A stretch of DNA of 64,000 nt, taken from positions 166,223-230,222 of the forward strand of contig NZ_PJME01000010.1 in NCBI RefSeq assembly GCF_002954775.1. The letters run 5' to 3'. Of this stretch, positions 25,194-34,017 are shown piece after piece. This DNA comes from Streptomyces geranii (GTDB taxonomy: Bacteria > Actinomycetota > Actinomycetes > Streptomycetales > Streptomycetaceae). Made by a program: the position numbers and the translations under genes. Position 1 is the first letter of the stretch, and every line of letters begins with the position of its first letter. The notes beneath the pieces are model-generated. The model saw only the letters and a program-made list of their open reading frames with translations. It had not been told where the DNA came from and ran no database searches.

Positions 25194-27313
25194 TGGTGGG
25201 GCACCTTCGGGGTGGGGGCGGAGTCGGTGGTCTGGGAGGTCTCGGAGGTCTGGGCCTGGATCGCCGTGATCGCGACCGTCGTCACGATGTCCGGGACCAA
25301 CGCGCCCCGGGACAGGTCGTTGACCGGCTTGCGCAGGCCCTGGAGGACCGGGCCGACGGCGATCGCGCCGGCCGAACGCTGCACGGCCTTGTAGGTGTTG
25401 TTGCCGGTGTTGAGGTCAGGGAAGATCAACACGCTTGCCTGGCCCGCGACTTCGGAGCCGGGGAGTTTCGTGGCGGCCACGGTCGGCTCAACTGCCGCGT
25501 CGTATTGGATGGGTCCTTCGATACGGAGGTCAGGGCGCCGCGAGCGCACCAGTTCCGTGGCCTCCCGCACCTTGTCGACGTCGGCGCCCGACCCGGACGT
25601 ACCCGTGGAGTACGACAGCATCGCGATGCGCGGCTCGACGCCGAACTGCTCGGCGGTGGCGGCCGATTGGATGGCGATGTCGGCCAACTGCTCGGCGTTC
25701 GGGTCGGGGTTGACCGCGCAGTCGCCGTAGACGAGGACCTTGTCGGCCAGGCACATGAAGAAGACGGACGAGACGATGTCGGCGTCCGGCTTGGTCTTGA
25801 TGATCTCGAAGGCGGGGCGGATCGTCGCGGCGGTGGAGTGCACGGACCCCGACACCATGCCGTCGGCCAGTCCCTCCTGGACCATCAGGGTGCCGAAGTA
25901 GTTGACGTCCGAGACGACGTCGTAGGCCAGCTCGACGGTGACGCCCCGGTGGGCGCGGAAGGCGGCGTACTTCTCGGCGAAGGTGTCCCGGAGTTCGGAG
26001 GTCGCCGGGTCGATGAGCCGGCAGTCGCCGAGGTCGATGCCCAGGTCGGCGGCCTTCTTGCGGATGGCGTCGACCGGACCGAGCAGGGTCAGGTCGCAGA
26101 CGCCCCGGCGCAGCAGCACCTCGGCGGCGTGCAGGACGCGTTCCTCGGTGCCCTCGGGGAGGACGACCCGGCGCTTGTCGGCGCGGGCGCGTTCGAGGAG
26201 CTTGTGCTCGAACATCATCGGCGTGACGCGGTCGCTGCTGGGCGCGGAGACCCGCTTGAGCAGTTCGGTCGTATCCACATGGCGCTCGAAGAGGCCGAGG
26301 GCCGTCTCCGCCTTGCGCGGGGTGGCCGCGTTCAACTTCCCCTCCAGGGAGAAGAGTTGGGCGGCGGTGGGGAAGCTGGTGTCGGCCACGGAGACGACCG
26401 GGGTGCCGGGGGCGAGCCGGGCGGCGAGGGTGAGGACGTGGTCGCTGGGGCGCTCGTTCAGGGTCAGCAGAACGCCCGCGATGGGCGGCGTACCGGCGCT
26501 GTGCGCGGCGAGGGCGCCCACGACCAGGTCGGCGCGGTCGCCGGGGGTGACGACCAGGCAGCCCGGGGTGAGCGCGGTGAGGAAGTTGGGCAGCATCGCG
26601 CCGCCGAAGACGAAGTCCAGCGCGTCCCGGGCGAGGCCCGAGTCGTCGCCGAGGAGGACCTTGCCGCCGAGCGCGTGGGTGATCTGGGCGACCGTCGGGG
26701 CGGAGAGGGCGGGCTCGTCCGGGAGGACGTAACAGGGCACGGGGAGACGGGAGTCGAGGCGCTCGGCTATGCCGGCGCGGTCCTCGCGGGCGACGCGGTT
26801 GGCGACCATGGCGAGGACGTCGCAGCCCAGCGCCTCGTACGCGCGGTACGCGTTGCGGGTCTCGGCGAGCACCGACTCGGCGGTCTGGTCGCGACCGCCG
26901 ACGACCGCGACGACGGACGCGCCGAACTCGTTCGCGAGGCGGGCGTTGAGGGCCAGCTCGTCCGGGAACTGGGTGTCGGCGAAGTCGGTACCGAGGACGA
27001 GGACGACGTCGTACTCACGGGCGACGCGCAGGAAGCGGTCGACGAGGGTGGAGACGAGTTCGTCGGTGCCCTGCTCGGCCTGGAGCGCGGACGCCTCCGG
27101 GTAGTCCATGCCGTACACGGTCGCCGGGTCCTGGGAGAGGCGGTAGCGGGCGCGCAGCAGCTCGAAGAGACGGTCCGGGTTGTCGTGCACCAGGGGGCGG
27201 AAGACGCCGACCCGGTCGACCTGCCGGGTCAGGAGTTCCATGACCCCCAGCTCGACGACCTGGCGGCCGTCGCCCCGGTCGATCCCGGTCACGTACACGC
27301 TGCGGGTCGTCAC
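25190..27313 (-). CDS. pta: Phosphate acetyltransferase
   Basis: A 707-residue long-form Pta. The N-terminal half has a P-loop/BioD-like and DRTGG-type region (VYVTGIDRGDGRQVVELGVM, then VLLGDDSGLARDALDFVFGG). The C-terminal half is the catalytic PTA_PTB domain (MFEHKLLERARADKRRVVLP, SYSTGTSGSGADVDKVREAT, FPDLNTGNNTYKAVQRSAGA). It makes acetyl phosphate from acetyl-CoA. The GTG at 27313 is preceded by GGAGAG at 6 nt; the longer open frame to 27499 has no homology. It is first in the pta-ackA operon. Confidence 0.95.
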   Translation of the reverse strand: MTTRSVYVTGIDRGDGRQVVELGVMELLTRQVDRVGVFRPLVHDNPDRLFELLRARYRLSQDPATVYGMDYPEASALQAEQGTDELVSTLVDRFLRVAREYDVVLVLGTDFADTQFPDELALNARLANEFGASVVAVVGGRDQTAESVLAETRNAYRAYEALGCDVLAMVANRVAREDRAGIAERLDSRLPVPCYVLPDEPALSAPTVAQITHALGGKVLLGDDSGLARDALDFVFGGAMLPNFLTALTPGCLVVTPGDRADLVVGALAAHSAGTPPIAGVLLTLNERPSDHVLTLAARLAPGTPVVSVADTSFPTAAQLFSLEGKLNAATPRKAETALGLFERHVDTTELLKRVSAPSSDRVTPMMFEHKLLERARADKRRVVLPEGTEERVLHAAEVLLRRGVCDLTLLGPVDAIRKKAADLGIDLGDCRLIDPATSELRDTFAEKYAAFRAHRGVTVELAYDVVSDVNYFGTLMVQEGLADGMVSGSVHSTAATIRPAFEIIKTKPDADIVSSVFFMCLADKVLVYGDCAVNPDPNAEQLADIAIQSAATAEQFGVEPRIAMLSYSTGTSGSGADVDKVREATELVRSRRPDLRIEGPIQYDAAVEPTVAATKLPGSEVAGQASVLIFPDLNTGNNTYKAVQRSAGAIAVGPVLQGLRKPVNDLSRGALVPDIVTTVAITAIQAQTSETSQTTDSAPTPKVPHQ

Positions 27314-27382
27314 GCGTGCTCTCCGTTTCGTTCCGTCTCGATGCTCGTGGACATCGCCCGCCGAGGTGGGCCGGGCGCCCTC

Positions 27383-27411
27383 TTGACAGTACCCGCGACG
27401 CTGGCTAAGGC
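27383..27411 (+). promoter_or_regulatory. Candidate pfkA promoter
   Basis: TTGACA (27383-27388) is followed after 17 bp by TAAGGC (27406-27411), pointing toward pfkA, with the start codon about 130 bp beyond. The -35 is perfect and the -10 weak. Read from sequence only. Confidence 0.35.
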
Positions 27412-27540
27412 GCCCGGGAGGCTCAGGAAGCCCGGGAAGCCCGCCAGGACGGGGTGCCGGCCGGGGCGTGAAACAATCGGAATGACTCATCGGTATCAAA
27501 AGCGCGCAGAGCGATCAGAGCGAGCAGGAGACACAGCACG

Positions 27541-28566
27541 ATGCGTATCGGAGTTCTCACCGCAGGCGGCGACTGTCCCGGCCTGAACGCAGTGATCCGG
27601 TCGGTCGTCCACCGAGCGGTCACGCAGTACGACGACGAGGTCATCGGCTTCGAGGACGGTTACGCCGGGCTGCTCGACGGCCGCTACCGCACGCTCGACC
27701 TCGACGCGGTCAGCGGCATCCTGGCCCGTGGCGGCACGATCCTCGGCTCCTCCCGGCTCCAGCGCGACCGGCTCCGCGAGGCCTGCGAGAACGCCTCCGA
27801 CATGATCCACGAGTTCGGCATCGACGCGCTGATCCCGATCGGCGGCGAGGGCACGCTGACGGCGGCGCGGATGCTGAGCGACGCGGGCCTGCCGGTCGTG
27901 GGCGTCCCGAAGACGATCGACAACGACATCTCGGCGACGGACCGCACCTTCGGCTTCGACACGGCGGTGGGCGTCGCGACGGAGGCGATGGACCGCCTCA
28001 AGACCACCGCCGAGTCCCACCAGCGGGTGATGGTCGTCGAGGTCATGGGCCGGCACGCGGGCTGGATCGCCCTGGAGTCCGGCATGGCCGCCGGCGCCCA
28101 CGGCATCTGCCTGCCCGAACGCCCCTTCGATCCCGCCCACCTGGTGAAGATGGTCGAGGAACGCTTCGCGCGCGGCAAGAAGTTCGCGGTCATCTGCGTC
28201 GCCGAGGGCGCGCACCCCGCCGAGGGCAGCATGGACTACGGCCACGGCGCGATCGACCAGTTCGGCCACGAGCGCTTCCAGGGCATCGGTACGGCACTGG
28301 CGTACGAGTTGGAGCGACGGCTCGGCAAGGAGGCCAAGCCGGTCATCCTCGGCCACATCCAGCGCGGCGGCACGCCCACCGCGTACGACCGCGTCCTCGC
28401 GACCCGGTTCGGCTGGCACGCGGTGGAGGCCGCGCACCAGGGCGAGTTCGGGCGGATGACGGCGCTGCGGGGGACGGACGTGGAGATGGTGCCGCTCGCG
28501 GAGGCGGTCACCGAGCTGAAGACGGTCCCGAAGGACCGGATGGACGAGGCGGAGTCGGTGTTCTAG
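27541..28566 (+). CDS. pfkA: 6-phosphofructokinase
   Basis: A 341-residue PFK that phosphorylates fructose 6-phosphate. Motifs: VLTAGGDCPGLNAVIRSVVH (nucleotide site), PIGGEGTLTAA, VPKTIDNDISATDRTFGFDT with the catalytic Asp, and VVEVMGRHAGWIAL. The GGEGT motif has Gly where pyrophosphate-dependent enzymes carry Asp, which fits ATP use, while PKTIDND keeps the Lys of the PPi type; this mix is known among actinobacterial PFKs. The ATG at 27541 has a CAGGAG site. It is divergent from pta. Confidence 0.95.
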   Translation: MRIGVLTAGGDCPGLNAVIRSVVHRAVTQYDDEVIGFEDGYAGLLDGRYRTLDLDAVSGILARGGTILGSSRLQRDRLREACENASDMIHEFGIDALIPIGGEGTLTAARMLSDAGLPVVGVPKTIDNDISATDRTFGFDTAVGVATEAMDRLKTTAESHQRVMVVEVMGRHAGWIALESGMAAGAHGICLPERPFDPAHLVKMVEERFARGKKFAVICVAEGAHPAEGSMDYGHGAIDQFGHERFQGIGTALAYELERRLGKEAKPVILGHIQRGGTPTAYDRVLATRFGWHAVEAAHQGEFGRMTALRGTDVEMVPLAEAVTELKTVPKDRMDEAESVF

Positions 28567-28624
28567 GCAGCGCGCTGAGCACGGGCGGGCCGGACCTTAC
28601 GAGTCGGGGCTCACGAGGCTTGTG

Positions 28625-28667
28625 AGACTCATGGCGCTCATGGGGCTCATGAGACTCATGGGGCTTA
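28625..28667. repeat. Short tandem repeat CTCATGGSG downstream of pfkA
   Basis: Four to five imperfect 9-bp units (CTCATGGCG, CTCATGGGG, CTCATGAGA, CTCATGGGG) fill the gap between the convergent pfkA and XRE genes. It runs into the last codons of the XRE gene. Probably slippage-derived. Confidence 0.6.
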
Positions 28668-29411
28668 CGGCGGTGGGGTGTTGCTGTCGACCCGCGTCCA
28701 GAAGTGCTCGACGATCCGGTCGAGGAAGTCGCGTCCGGTGTGGCTCGCCTCGGTGGCGGCGGCGCCGTCCGACCAGGTGAGGGTGGCGGCGAGCTGCCCC
28801 TGGTAGTAGCGGTGCAGCTCTTGCAGGATGCCTTCGAGCAGCCGGCGGTTCAGCGGGACCATCTTGTTGACGGGGCGGACGTACGCCTGCCAGCGCGTCG
28901 TGACCGCGCTGCGCAGCAGGCCGGCGAGCTTGCCGTCGAGGCCGGTGAGGGTGATGAAGTCGGCGAGCGAGAGGGCGAGCACCTCGGCGAGGATCGCGGA
29001 CTGCCGCTCGGTGCCGCGCCATTCGCCGGTCTCCTCCATCCGTACGTAGACGAGGAGTTCGAGCCCGACGGCGTGGGCGACGTCCTCGGCGGTGAGATTG
29101 CGCGCGGCACGGTGCTCGCGCAAGGTGCGGGGACGGCCGACGAGTTCACAGGGCGCACACCACAACACGCCCGCGAGTGCGGTGAGTTCGCTGTTGCCGG
29201 GGGCCATGACGCCCTGTTCCCAGGCGATCACATGGTCGGGCGTGATGTACGGCAGTCCGTACGACACGCGCATTCCGTAGGCGACGTGTTCGGGGCCCAT
29301 GCCGAGGGCGATACGGAGTCTGCGGGCGGCGTGGGCGTCGAAGGGCGGGTTCGGTGGGGTGGGCGGCATGGGCAGTGGGGGCGGAACTGGAGGTCGGCGC
29401 ACGCGCCACAA
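28665..29411 (-). CDS. XRE-family helix-turn-helix regulator
   Basis: A 248-residue DNA-binding protein. There is a proline-rich N-terminus (RRPPVPPPLPMPPTPPNPP), a first HTH (AARRLRIALGMGPEHVAYGM, then DHVIAWEQGVMAPGNSELTA) and a second HTH-like block (LREHRAARNLTAEDVAHAVG, then VYVRMEETGEW). The remaining helical half is of unknown role. The start is uncertain between GTG at 29411 and ATG at 29369; neither has a good ribosome site. It is convergent to pfkA. Confidence 0.8.
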   Translation of the reverse strand: MWRVRRPPVPPPLPMPPTPPNPPFDAHAARRLRIALGMGPEHVAYGMRVSYGLPYITPDHVIAWEQGVMAPGNSELTALAGVLWCAPCELVGRPRTLREHRAARNLTAEDVAHAVGLELLVYVRMEETGEWRGTERQSAILAEVLALSLADFITLTGLDGKLAGLLRSAVTTRWQAYVRPVNKMVPLNRRLLEGILQELHRYYQGQLAATLTWSDGAAATEASHTGRDFLDRIVEHFWTRVDSNTPPP

Positions 29412-29871
29412 GCTAGGGGTGCGGGGCGGCGGTGACTACGTTCTGTTCGGCCACAATTACGGATTGTAGGAAACTACGGTTCGGGGTGGTGGTCGGGGGG
29501 TGGGTGAGGGGGTTCCCGGGTCGGCCGGCGGTGGCGGGTGTGTGGGCGGGGGAGGGCTGTTCGTGGTGTTCGACCGTGCGAATGGCAAGGTGGTGGGGCA
29601 TATGCGCGAGGAGTTGGCGGGCGGGTGGGGTGCCGGGTGGGTGTCGGTTCTGTGGGCGGGTGTCGAAGGTGAGTGCGGTGGGTGTGGTGGGGGTCGGGGC
29701 CTGGAGGGTCACGTGACCGGCGAGTAGGGGCGGCGCGAACTGTGCGGTCGCCTTGGCTGGTGCCTGTGGTGCGGTTCGTAGGGGAGTGGGGCGTGTGTTT
29801 TTTGGGGTAGACGGGGAGCCGTTTCAGGTCGAGGTGCTGGTCGACGAGGGCAGAGGTGTGCGGCCGGTGTG
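29412..29871. other. Intergenic region, no supported gene; one small dyad
   Basis: About 460 bp. Frames of 75-99 codons exist on both strands but are G-rich low-complexity shadows without ribosome sites. A perfect small dyad, GTAG-GAAA-CTAC, sits at 29466-29477, within 60 bp of the XRE gene start, and could be its own operator. Confidence 0.4.
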
Positions 29872-30291
29872 TCACGGCCCGTAGCACTGGGGGACGCCGG
29901 GCAGCCAGTTGTCCGGGTGCGAGATGAAGTAGCTCGCCATCCATCCGTAGAAACCCCGGGTGTGGTTGTCCACGAAGACCCAGTTCGGATTGCCGCCGAC
30001 CGTCTCGCCCCGTGTCTGGCAGGTCACTTCGAGCTGGTCGCCCGGCTGCGCCTTGCCGACCACCTGCGGGCAGTTGCCGGGGGAGGGGAACTCTGGGCAG
30101 CGGAAGCCCGGGTTCGGGTCCCGACGGACGTTCACATCCGTCGCCCAGGTGGTGAACACCGGGCCTGCGGCCCGCTGTTCGGCAGCGGCCTGGGCGGGCG
30201 CGGCGCTCAGCGTCATGCCGAGCGCGCAGAGCACGGCCGCCGCGGCGGCGCCGCCGAGTCGGGCACCACGCTTCGCTGGCTTGTTGGACAT
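29872..30291 (-). CDS. Small secreted protein, possibly SH3-like
   Basis: A 139-residue exported protein with a clear signal peptide (RLGGAAAAAVLCALGMTLSA, cleavage after AQA near residue 36). The mature part (TTWATDVNVRRDPNPGFRCP, then GDQLEVTCQTRGETVGG, NWVFVDNHTRGFYGWMASYF) has a bacterial SH3-like rhythm and four Cys that could form disulfides. The ATG at 30291 has a perfect AAGGAGA site; an extension to 30336 does not. Likely extracellular; the function is not known. Confidence 0.8.
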   Translation of the reverse strand: MSNKPAKRGARLGGAAAAAVLCALGMTLSAAPAQAAAEQRAAGPVFTTWATDVNVRRDPNPGFRCPEFPSPGNCPQVVGKAQPGDQLEVTCQTRGETVGGNPNWVFVDNHTRGFYGWMASYFISHPDNWLPGVPQCYGP

Positions 30292-30390
30292 GTCGTCTCC
30301 TTCGGACTCGCGGTCGGGCAGGTGCGTCGCCCTCACTACCGGATGGACGGGTGCGCATGCCGTGCCGTATGAGCGCGGAGCGAAGGAACA

Positions 30391-30582
30391 TCAGAGGAGG
30401 TGGTCTGCTTTGCCGGCCTTGATGTCCTGGATGAGGGTGCGGAGGGCTTCTCGGGTGTCGGTGAGGTAGGTGTCTTCCTGGCCTGCGATGGCTATGTAGG
30501 CGTTGTTGTGGGGGTCGGTGCCTATGCGAAAGCAGTTGGCGCCTTCGCCGCAGTAGGGGTCTTCCCAGGTGATGTCGGGCAC
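30391..30582 (-). CDS. DUF397 protein
   Basis: A 63-residue DUF397 protein (MPDITWEDPYC, then GEGANCFRIGTDPHN), coupled to the upstream HTH-DUF5753 gene with an 8-bp gap and an AGGAG site before its GTG. It is the intact counterpart of the copy at 21534-21725; the two proteins differ at only three residues near the N-terminus. Confidence 0.9.
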   Translation of the reverse strand: MPDITWEDPYCGEGANCFRIGTDPHNNAYIAIAGQEDTYLTDTREALRTLIQDIKAGKADHLL

Positions 30583-30590
30583 GGGGTCTC

Positions 30591-31442
30591 CTAGAGGCCG
30601 TTGGCGAGGGCGCGGATGAAGTCCCGTGAGGGCGCGGGGGCGAGTGCGACGGCTTCGGCCGCGTCGAAGTGGGCTCGGTACTTGCCGAGTTGGGCCTCGG
30701 TGTCGATGAACTCCGGGCCGTGCGTGCTGTCGAGTTCCACGGTGTCGAGGCGGGGGACGCTCGACTCGGCGTAGACGACGGACTGTCCGGCGCCGGGGAA
30801 GCCGCCCGCCTTGAACGGGATGACGCGTATCGTCACGGCCTCGCGTTCGGACGCGTGCAGCAGGTGCTCCAACTGTCGCTTGGCGACGGAGGATCCGCCG
30901 AACTCCATACGGAGTGCGGCCTCATGGAGGATGACGTCGAGGGCCGGGGGTTCCGGCCGGTCGAGCACTTGCTGCCGGTCGACCCGGTGCGCCAGGCGGG
31001 TGTCGGCGGCGGAGGTGAGCAGGGGTGGGATCACGGCCTTGAACACCGCGCGGGCGTGGTCCTCGGTCTGGAGCAGTCCGGGCAGATGCACGCTGACGGT
31101 GATGCGCAGTCGTGCGGAGTGCCATTCCATCTCGGCGATGTCGAGGAAGCCGTCGGGGAGTTGCCCCCGGTACTCCTCCCACCAGCCCTTCTCGCGTTCG
31201 GCGGCCATGACGGCGAGTGCCTCGACGAACTCCTCGTCCGTGCAGCTGTAGTTGGCGGCGAGAGTGCGTACGCGGTCGGGGCTGAGGCCGGAGCGGCCGG
31301 ACTCCATGTTGGGCACGTTGGTGCGGGGGACGTTCAGCAGCCGGGCGGCGTGCTCGGTCTTGATCCCGGCAGAGGTGCGCATCCTGCGCAACTCCGCGCC
31401 CAACCGCCTCTGACGCTCCGTCGGCTTGCTCCTCGGCGGCAT
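30591..31442 (-). CDS. HTH-DUF5753 transcriptional regulator (WhiJ-like)
   Basis: A 283-residue regulator. The N-terminal HTH (LGAELRRMRTSAGIKTEHAA, then VPRTNVPNMESGRSGLSPDR) is followed by the DUF5753 domain (GLLQTEDHARAVFKAVIPPL, RVIPFKAGGFPGAGQSVVYA). These proteins act with small DUF397 partners and modulate development or secondary metabolism in streptomycetes. The ATG is at 31442. The third usual gene of such modules, an ATP-binding protein, is present only as a truncated divergent relic at 31638. Confidence 0.9.
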   Translation of the reverse strand: MPPRSKPTERQRRLGAELRRMRTSAGIKTEHAARLLNVPRTNVPNMESGRSGLSPDRVRTLAANYSCTDEEFVEALAVMAAEREKGWWEEYRGQLPDGFLDIAEMEWHSARLRITVSVHLPGLLQTEDHARAVFKAVIPPLLTSAADTRLAHRVDRQQVLDRPEPPALDVILHEAALRMEFGGSSVAKRQLEHLLHASEREAVTIRVIPFKAGGFPGAGQSVVYAESSVPRLDTVELDSTHGPEFIDTEAQLGKYRAHFDAAEAVALAPAPSRDFIRALANGL

Positions 31443-31637
31443 GCGTCCCTCCCGTTCGGCTGTGTGACGGGGTCAGTCTGCCGCCGTGGCGCGTCCCTGG
31501 TCCACCTGGGACTTCCGCGAAGAGTAGTACGTGTACTCCGACTTGTGAGCTACGTTTGGTCACCGGTCGCTTACGGCCCGACATCGCCCGGAAGTGCATC
31601 ACGCGAGCCTGCCCGCGTCCCGGAAAGGGAGTTCGTC

Positions 31638-31866
31638 ATGTCCTCACCGCTCACCACCTCGGCCTGTCTCGTCCCGACCGACCTGCCGGAGGTGCCGCCG
31701 CCCACTCCGGACACGCTCACGTACGGCTTCACCCTGCCTGCGGAGGCGGTGAGTTCGTGGGTTGCCCGGGCTGCTGTTCGGGTTGTTCTTCAGGCACATG
31801 GGGTGGAGGGGATGACGGATGTGGCGGTGCAGGTGGTGGGGGAGTTGACGGCTTGTGCGTGCTGCC
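31638..31866 (+). pseudogene. Truncated ATP-binding (HATPase-type) regulator relic
   Basis: The ATG at 31638, preceded by GGAAAGGGAG, begins MSSPLTTSACLVPTDLPEVP, then GFTLPAEAVSSWVARAAVRV and VAVQVVGELTACACC. This is the N-terminal start of the small histidine-kinase-like ATPases that accompany HTH-DUF5753 genes. Homology ends near 31866; the frame stays open to 32036, but as Gly-rich nonsense overlapping the 3' end of the NB-ARC gene. The catalytic N-box and G-boxes are missing, so it is broken. Confidence 0.7.
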
Positions 31867-31916
31867 CCGGAGGGGGGGGAGCGGGGGATTGTGGAGGTTG
31901 GGTGACGAGGGCGGAG

Positions 31917-33971
31917 CTATCGCTGCTCCTCGGCCCAGGCGCGGACTTTGTCGGCGTTGACCGTGTCGCCGGCTTGGATGTAAGCGGCGGCGGATTGGAA
32001 TCCGAGAATACGGGATTCGGCGTGGCGGCCGACTGACGCGTGGGCGATTGCAAGATTGGCGTACGTTTCGCCTACGCCCTGCCAGTTTCCGAAATCCCGG
32101 TAGATTTTCTGGGCTCTTAGGTAACATTCAACCGCCTCGGCGAAATGACCTGTTTCCTTCTGGGTGATGCCGAGGTTGCTCCAACTCCTGGCTTCATCAA
32201 TGAAATCACCATTGGCATGGTGCAGCTCGATTGCACGGATGTAGGCGTCTATCGCCTCCGTTGGGCGATTGGCTGCAGAAAAGGCATTGCCGAGATTTAG
32301 GAGAGCCGTAGCTTCTCCGGTGAGATATTCGGTGTCGTGGTGAATTATCCACGAATGAGTGAGGGCCTCGATCGCCTCCTCCACCTCGCCAAGTGCCAAC
32401 AAGCACAACCCGATGTTGTTCCATGCCTTGGCTTCACCGCGCGCGTCGTCAGCGGTCTGGTATAGCTCGCCGGCGCGCGTATGAGCGGCCATGGCCTGTT
32501 TTATGTGGCCCAGTTCTCGCAGAGCGAAGCCCAGACTGTTCAGTATGCGGGCTGCGGAAACCTGGTCACCTAGCCGGTAGGCGGCTTGGCAGGCAGGGCG
32601 GCTTATGGCGATCCAGTCATGGCAGTATCGCCGCCAGTCCAGGTTGTACCCCATCAAGTGCAAGGCCAAGCGGACCGCAGCGGGACTGTACGGCTCCTCT
32701 CGCGCCCACTGGACAGCGCCCACCAGAGCGGCTCGCTCCCTGTCCAGCCATGCCAGTGCCTCCCGTCGGTTGGCAAAGCGACCAGGAACGGGTCTCTCTT
32801 CCGAAGCACGGAGGAGAGCGTCAGCGTCCAGCGCACACAAACGATAGAACTCCAGCACCCTTGCCCGGGCAGCCGCCCCTTCAGCCACCAGCCGCGGACA
32901 GCTTGCCGCCACACCTGCTGCGTACGCCCGCACCAAGTCGTGCAACCGCCATCGCACCCCATTGGCTGAACCTTCGTCGGCGCGAATCGGCGTGACGAGG
33001 CATGAGGCGGCCAGGTCCTCCAAGCGGCGCACGGTGGCTTCCGTGTCGAGGTCGGCCAAGGCCGCGACCGCGTCTGTGCCGGTCTCCCTGCCGGGAGCGA
33101 GGGCGAGCAAGCGCAGCAGACGGGCCTGGTCGGGTGGGAGACGGCGGTACGAGGTCTCCAGGACCGGGCGCAGGACGAGGGGCCGGCCGTACTGGTCGGT
33201 GCCGCGATTGCCGTTGTCCAGTGCGACCGTCGGGTCCTCGGCTTCCTTGATCTCGGCCACCAGGGAAGCGATCCCGCGCGACCACCGCCGTCGCAGCATC
33301 GCGGCGGCGATCTGCAGGGCCAGGGGCAAGTGGCCGCAGAGGGCGGTCAGTTCGTGCAAGGCGTCCGGTTCGCGTGCTGGGCGGTCGTCGCGTTCGTCTG
33401 CGTCGTGGAGGGCTCGGGTGATGAGGGCGACCGAGTCGTCCTCCGGGAGTGTTTCCAGGTCGATGAGGCGGACGCCGGTGAGGGAGTCCGGGCGGTCCCG
33501 GGATGTGATCAGTACCCGGTGTCTGTCCGTGCCGGGCAGCAGGGGGAGGTACTGGGCCGGGTCCGAGGCGTTGTCCAGGATCAGCAGCATGCGGTCCCGG
33601 CGCCCGGCGAGGAGTGCGTGGTAGGTGGCGTACTGGCGTGCTGCCGTCGTCGGCAGGTCCGCTCCCCGTACTCCGAGCGCGTCGAGCAGCGCCAGCACCG
33701 CCTGATCCGCCGTCACCGGGTTGTCGTCGTAACCCTGTAGGTCTACGAACAAGGTCCCACCAGGGAACCACTCCGCCGCACACGCCTTGTGCGCCGTCTC
33801 GATCGCCAAGGCCGTCTTGCCGATGCCGCCCATGCCGGTGACGACGAAGATGAGGAGGGGGTGCGCGGCGGCGCCCGTCGGGTCGGGTGCCAGGTGGGGC
33901 AGCAGGCGGGCCAGCTCCGCCGTGCGGCCGGTGAAGCCCAGCGGGCGCGGCGGGAGCGTGGCCGTCGCCAC
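31917..33971 (-). CDS. STAND ATPase: NB-ARC plus TPR protein, probably split from the nucleosidase upstream
   Basis: About 684 residues. It opens ATLPPRPLGFTGRTAELARL, has Walker A VTGMGGIGKTALAIE, Walker B MLLILDNAS, RHRVLITSRDRP (sensor) and LCGHLPLALQIAAAM, as in NB-ARC switches, then a winged-helix-like part and at least five TPRs (AKAWNNIGLCLLALGEVEEA, ATALLNLGNAFSAANRPTEA). The frame is open upstream to 34187, overlapping the nucleosidase gene in another phase. The only start after that gene's stop is a GTG at 33971 without a ribosome site. A +1 frameshift near 34018 would join both into one protein of about 990 residues. Confidence 0.8.
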   Translation of the reverse strand: MATATLPPRPLGFTGRTAELARLLPHLAPDPTGAAAHPLLIFVVTGMGGIGKTALAIETAHKACAAEWFPGGTLFVDLQGYDDNPVTADQAVLALLDALGVRGADLPTTAARQYATYHALLAGRRDRMLLILDNASDPAQYLPLLPGTDRHRVLITSRDRPDSLTGVRLIDLETLPEDDSVALITRALHDADERDDRPAREPDALHELTALCGHLPLALQIAAAMLRRRWSRGIASLVAEIKEAEDPTVALDNGNRGTDQYGRPLVLRPVLETSYRRLPPDQARLLRLLALAPGRETGTDAVAALADLDTEATVRRLEDLAASCLVTPIRADEGSANGVRWRLHDLVRAYAAGVAASCPRLVAEGAAARARVLEFYRLCALDADALLRASEERPVPGRFANRREALAWLDRERAALVGAVQWAREEPYSPAAVRLALHLMGYNLDWRRYCHDWIAISRPACQAAYRLGDQVSAARILNSLGFALRELGHIKQAMAAHTRAGELYQTADDARGEAKAWNNIGLCLLALGEVEEAIEALTHSWIIHHDTEYLTGEATALLNLGNAFSAANRPTEAIDAYIRAIELHHANGDFIDEARSWSNLGITQKETGHFAEAVECYLRAQKIYRDFGNWQGVGETYANLAIAHASVGRHAESRILGFQSAAAYIQAGDTVNADKVRAWAEEQR

Positions 33972-34017
33972 CGGTACCGGGCCGTGCGCGTGGCCTCCGC
34001 CGAGGCCGGCGTCCTGG

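Noticed and set aside
25196..27586. A 796-codon open frame antisense to pta
   Set aside because: Same GC-skew artefact; pta has full motifs, a good ribosome site and operon context.
28597..29022. Protein with repeated Met-Ser-Pro/Leu C-terminus
   Set aside because: It is an out-of-phase reading of the XRE gene and of the CTCATGG repeat.
29432..29716. A possible 94-codon plus-strand gene
   Set aside because: G-rich low-complexity sequence with matching shadow frames on the other strand; treated as noncoding.
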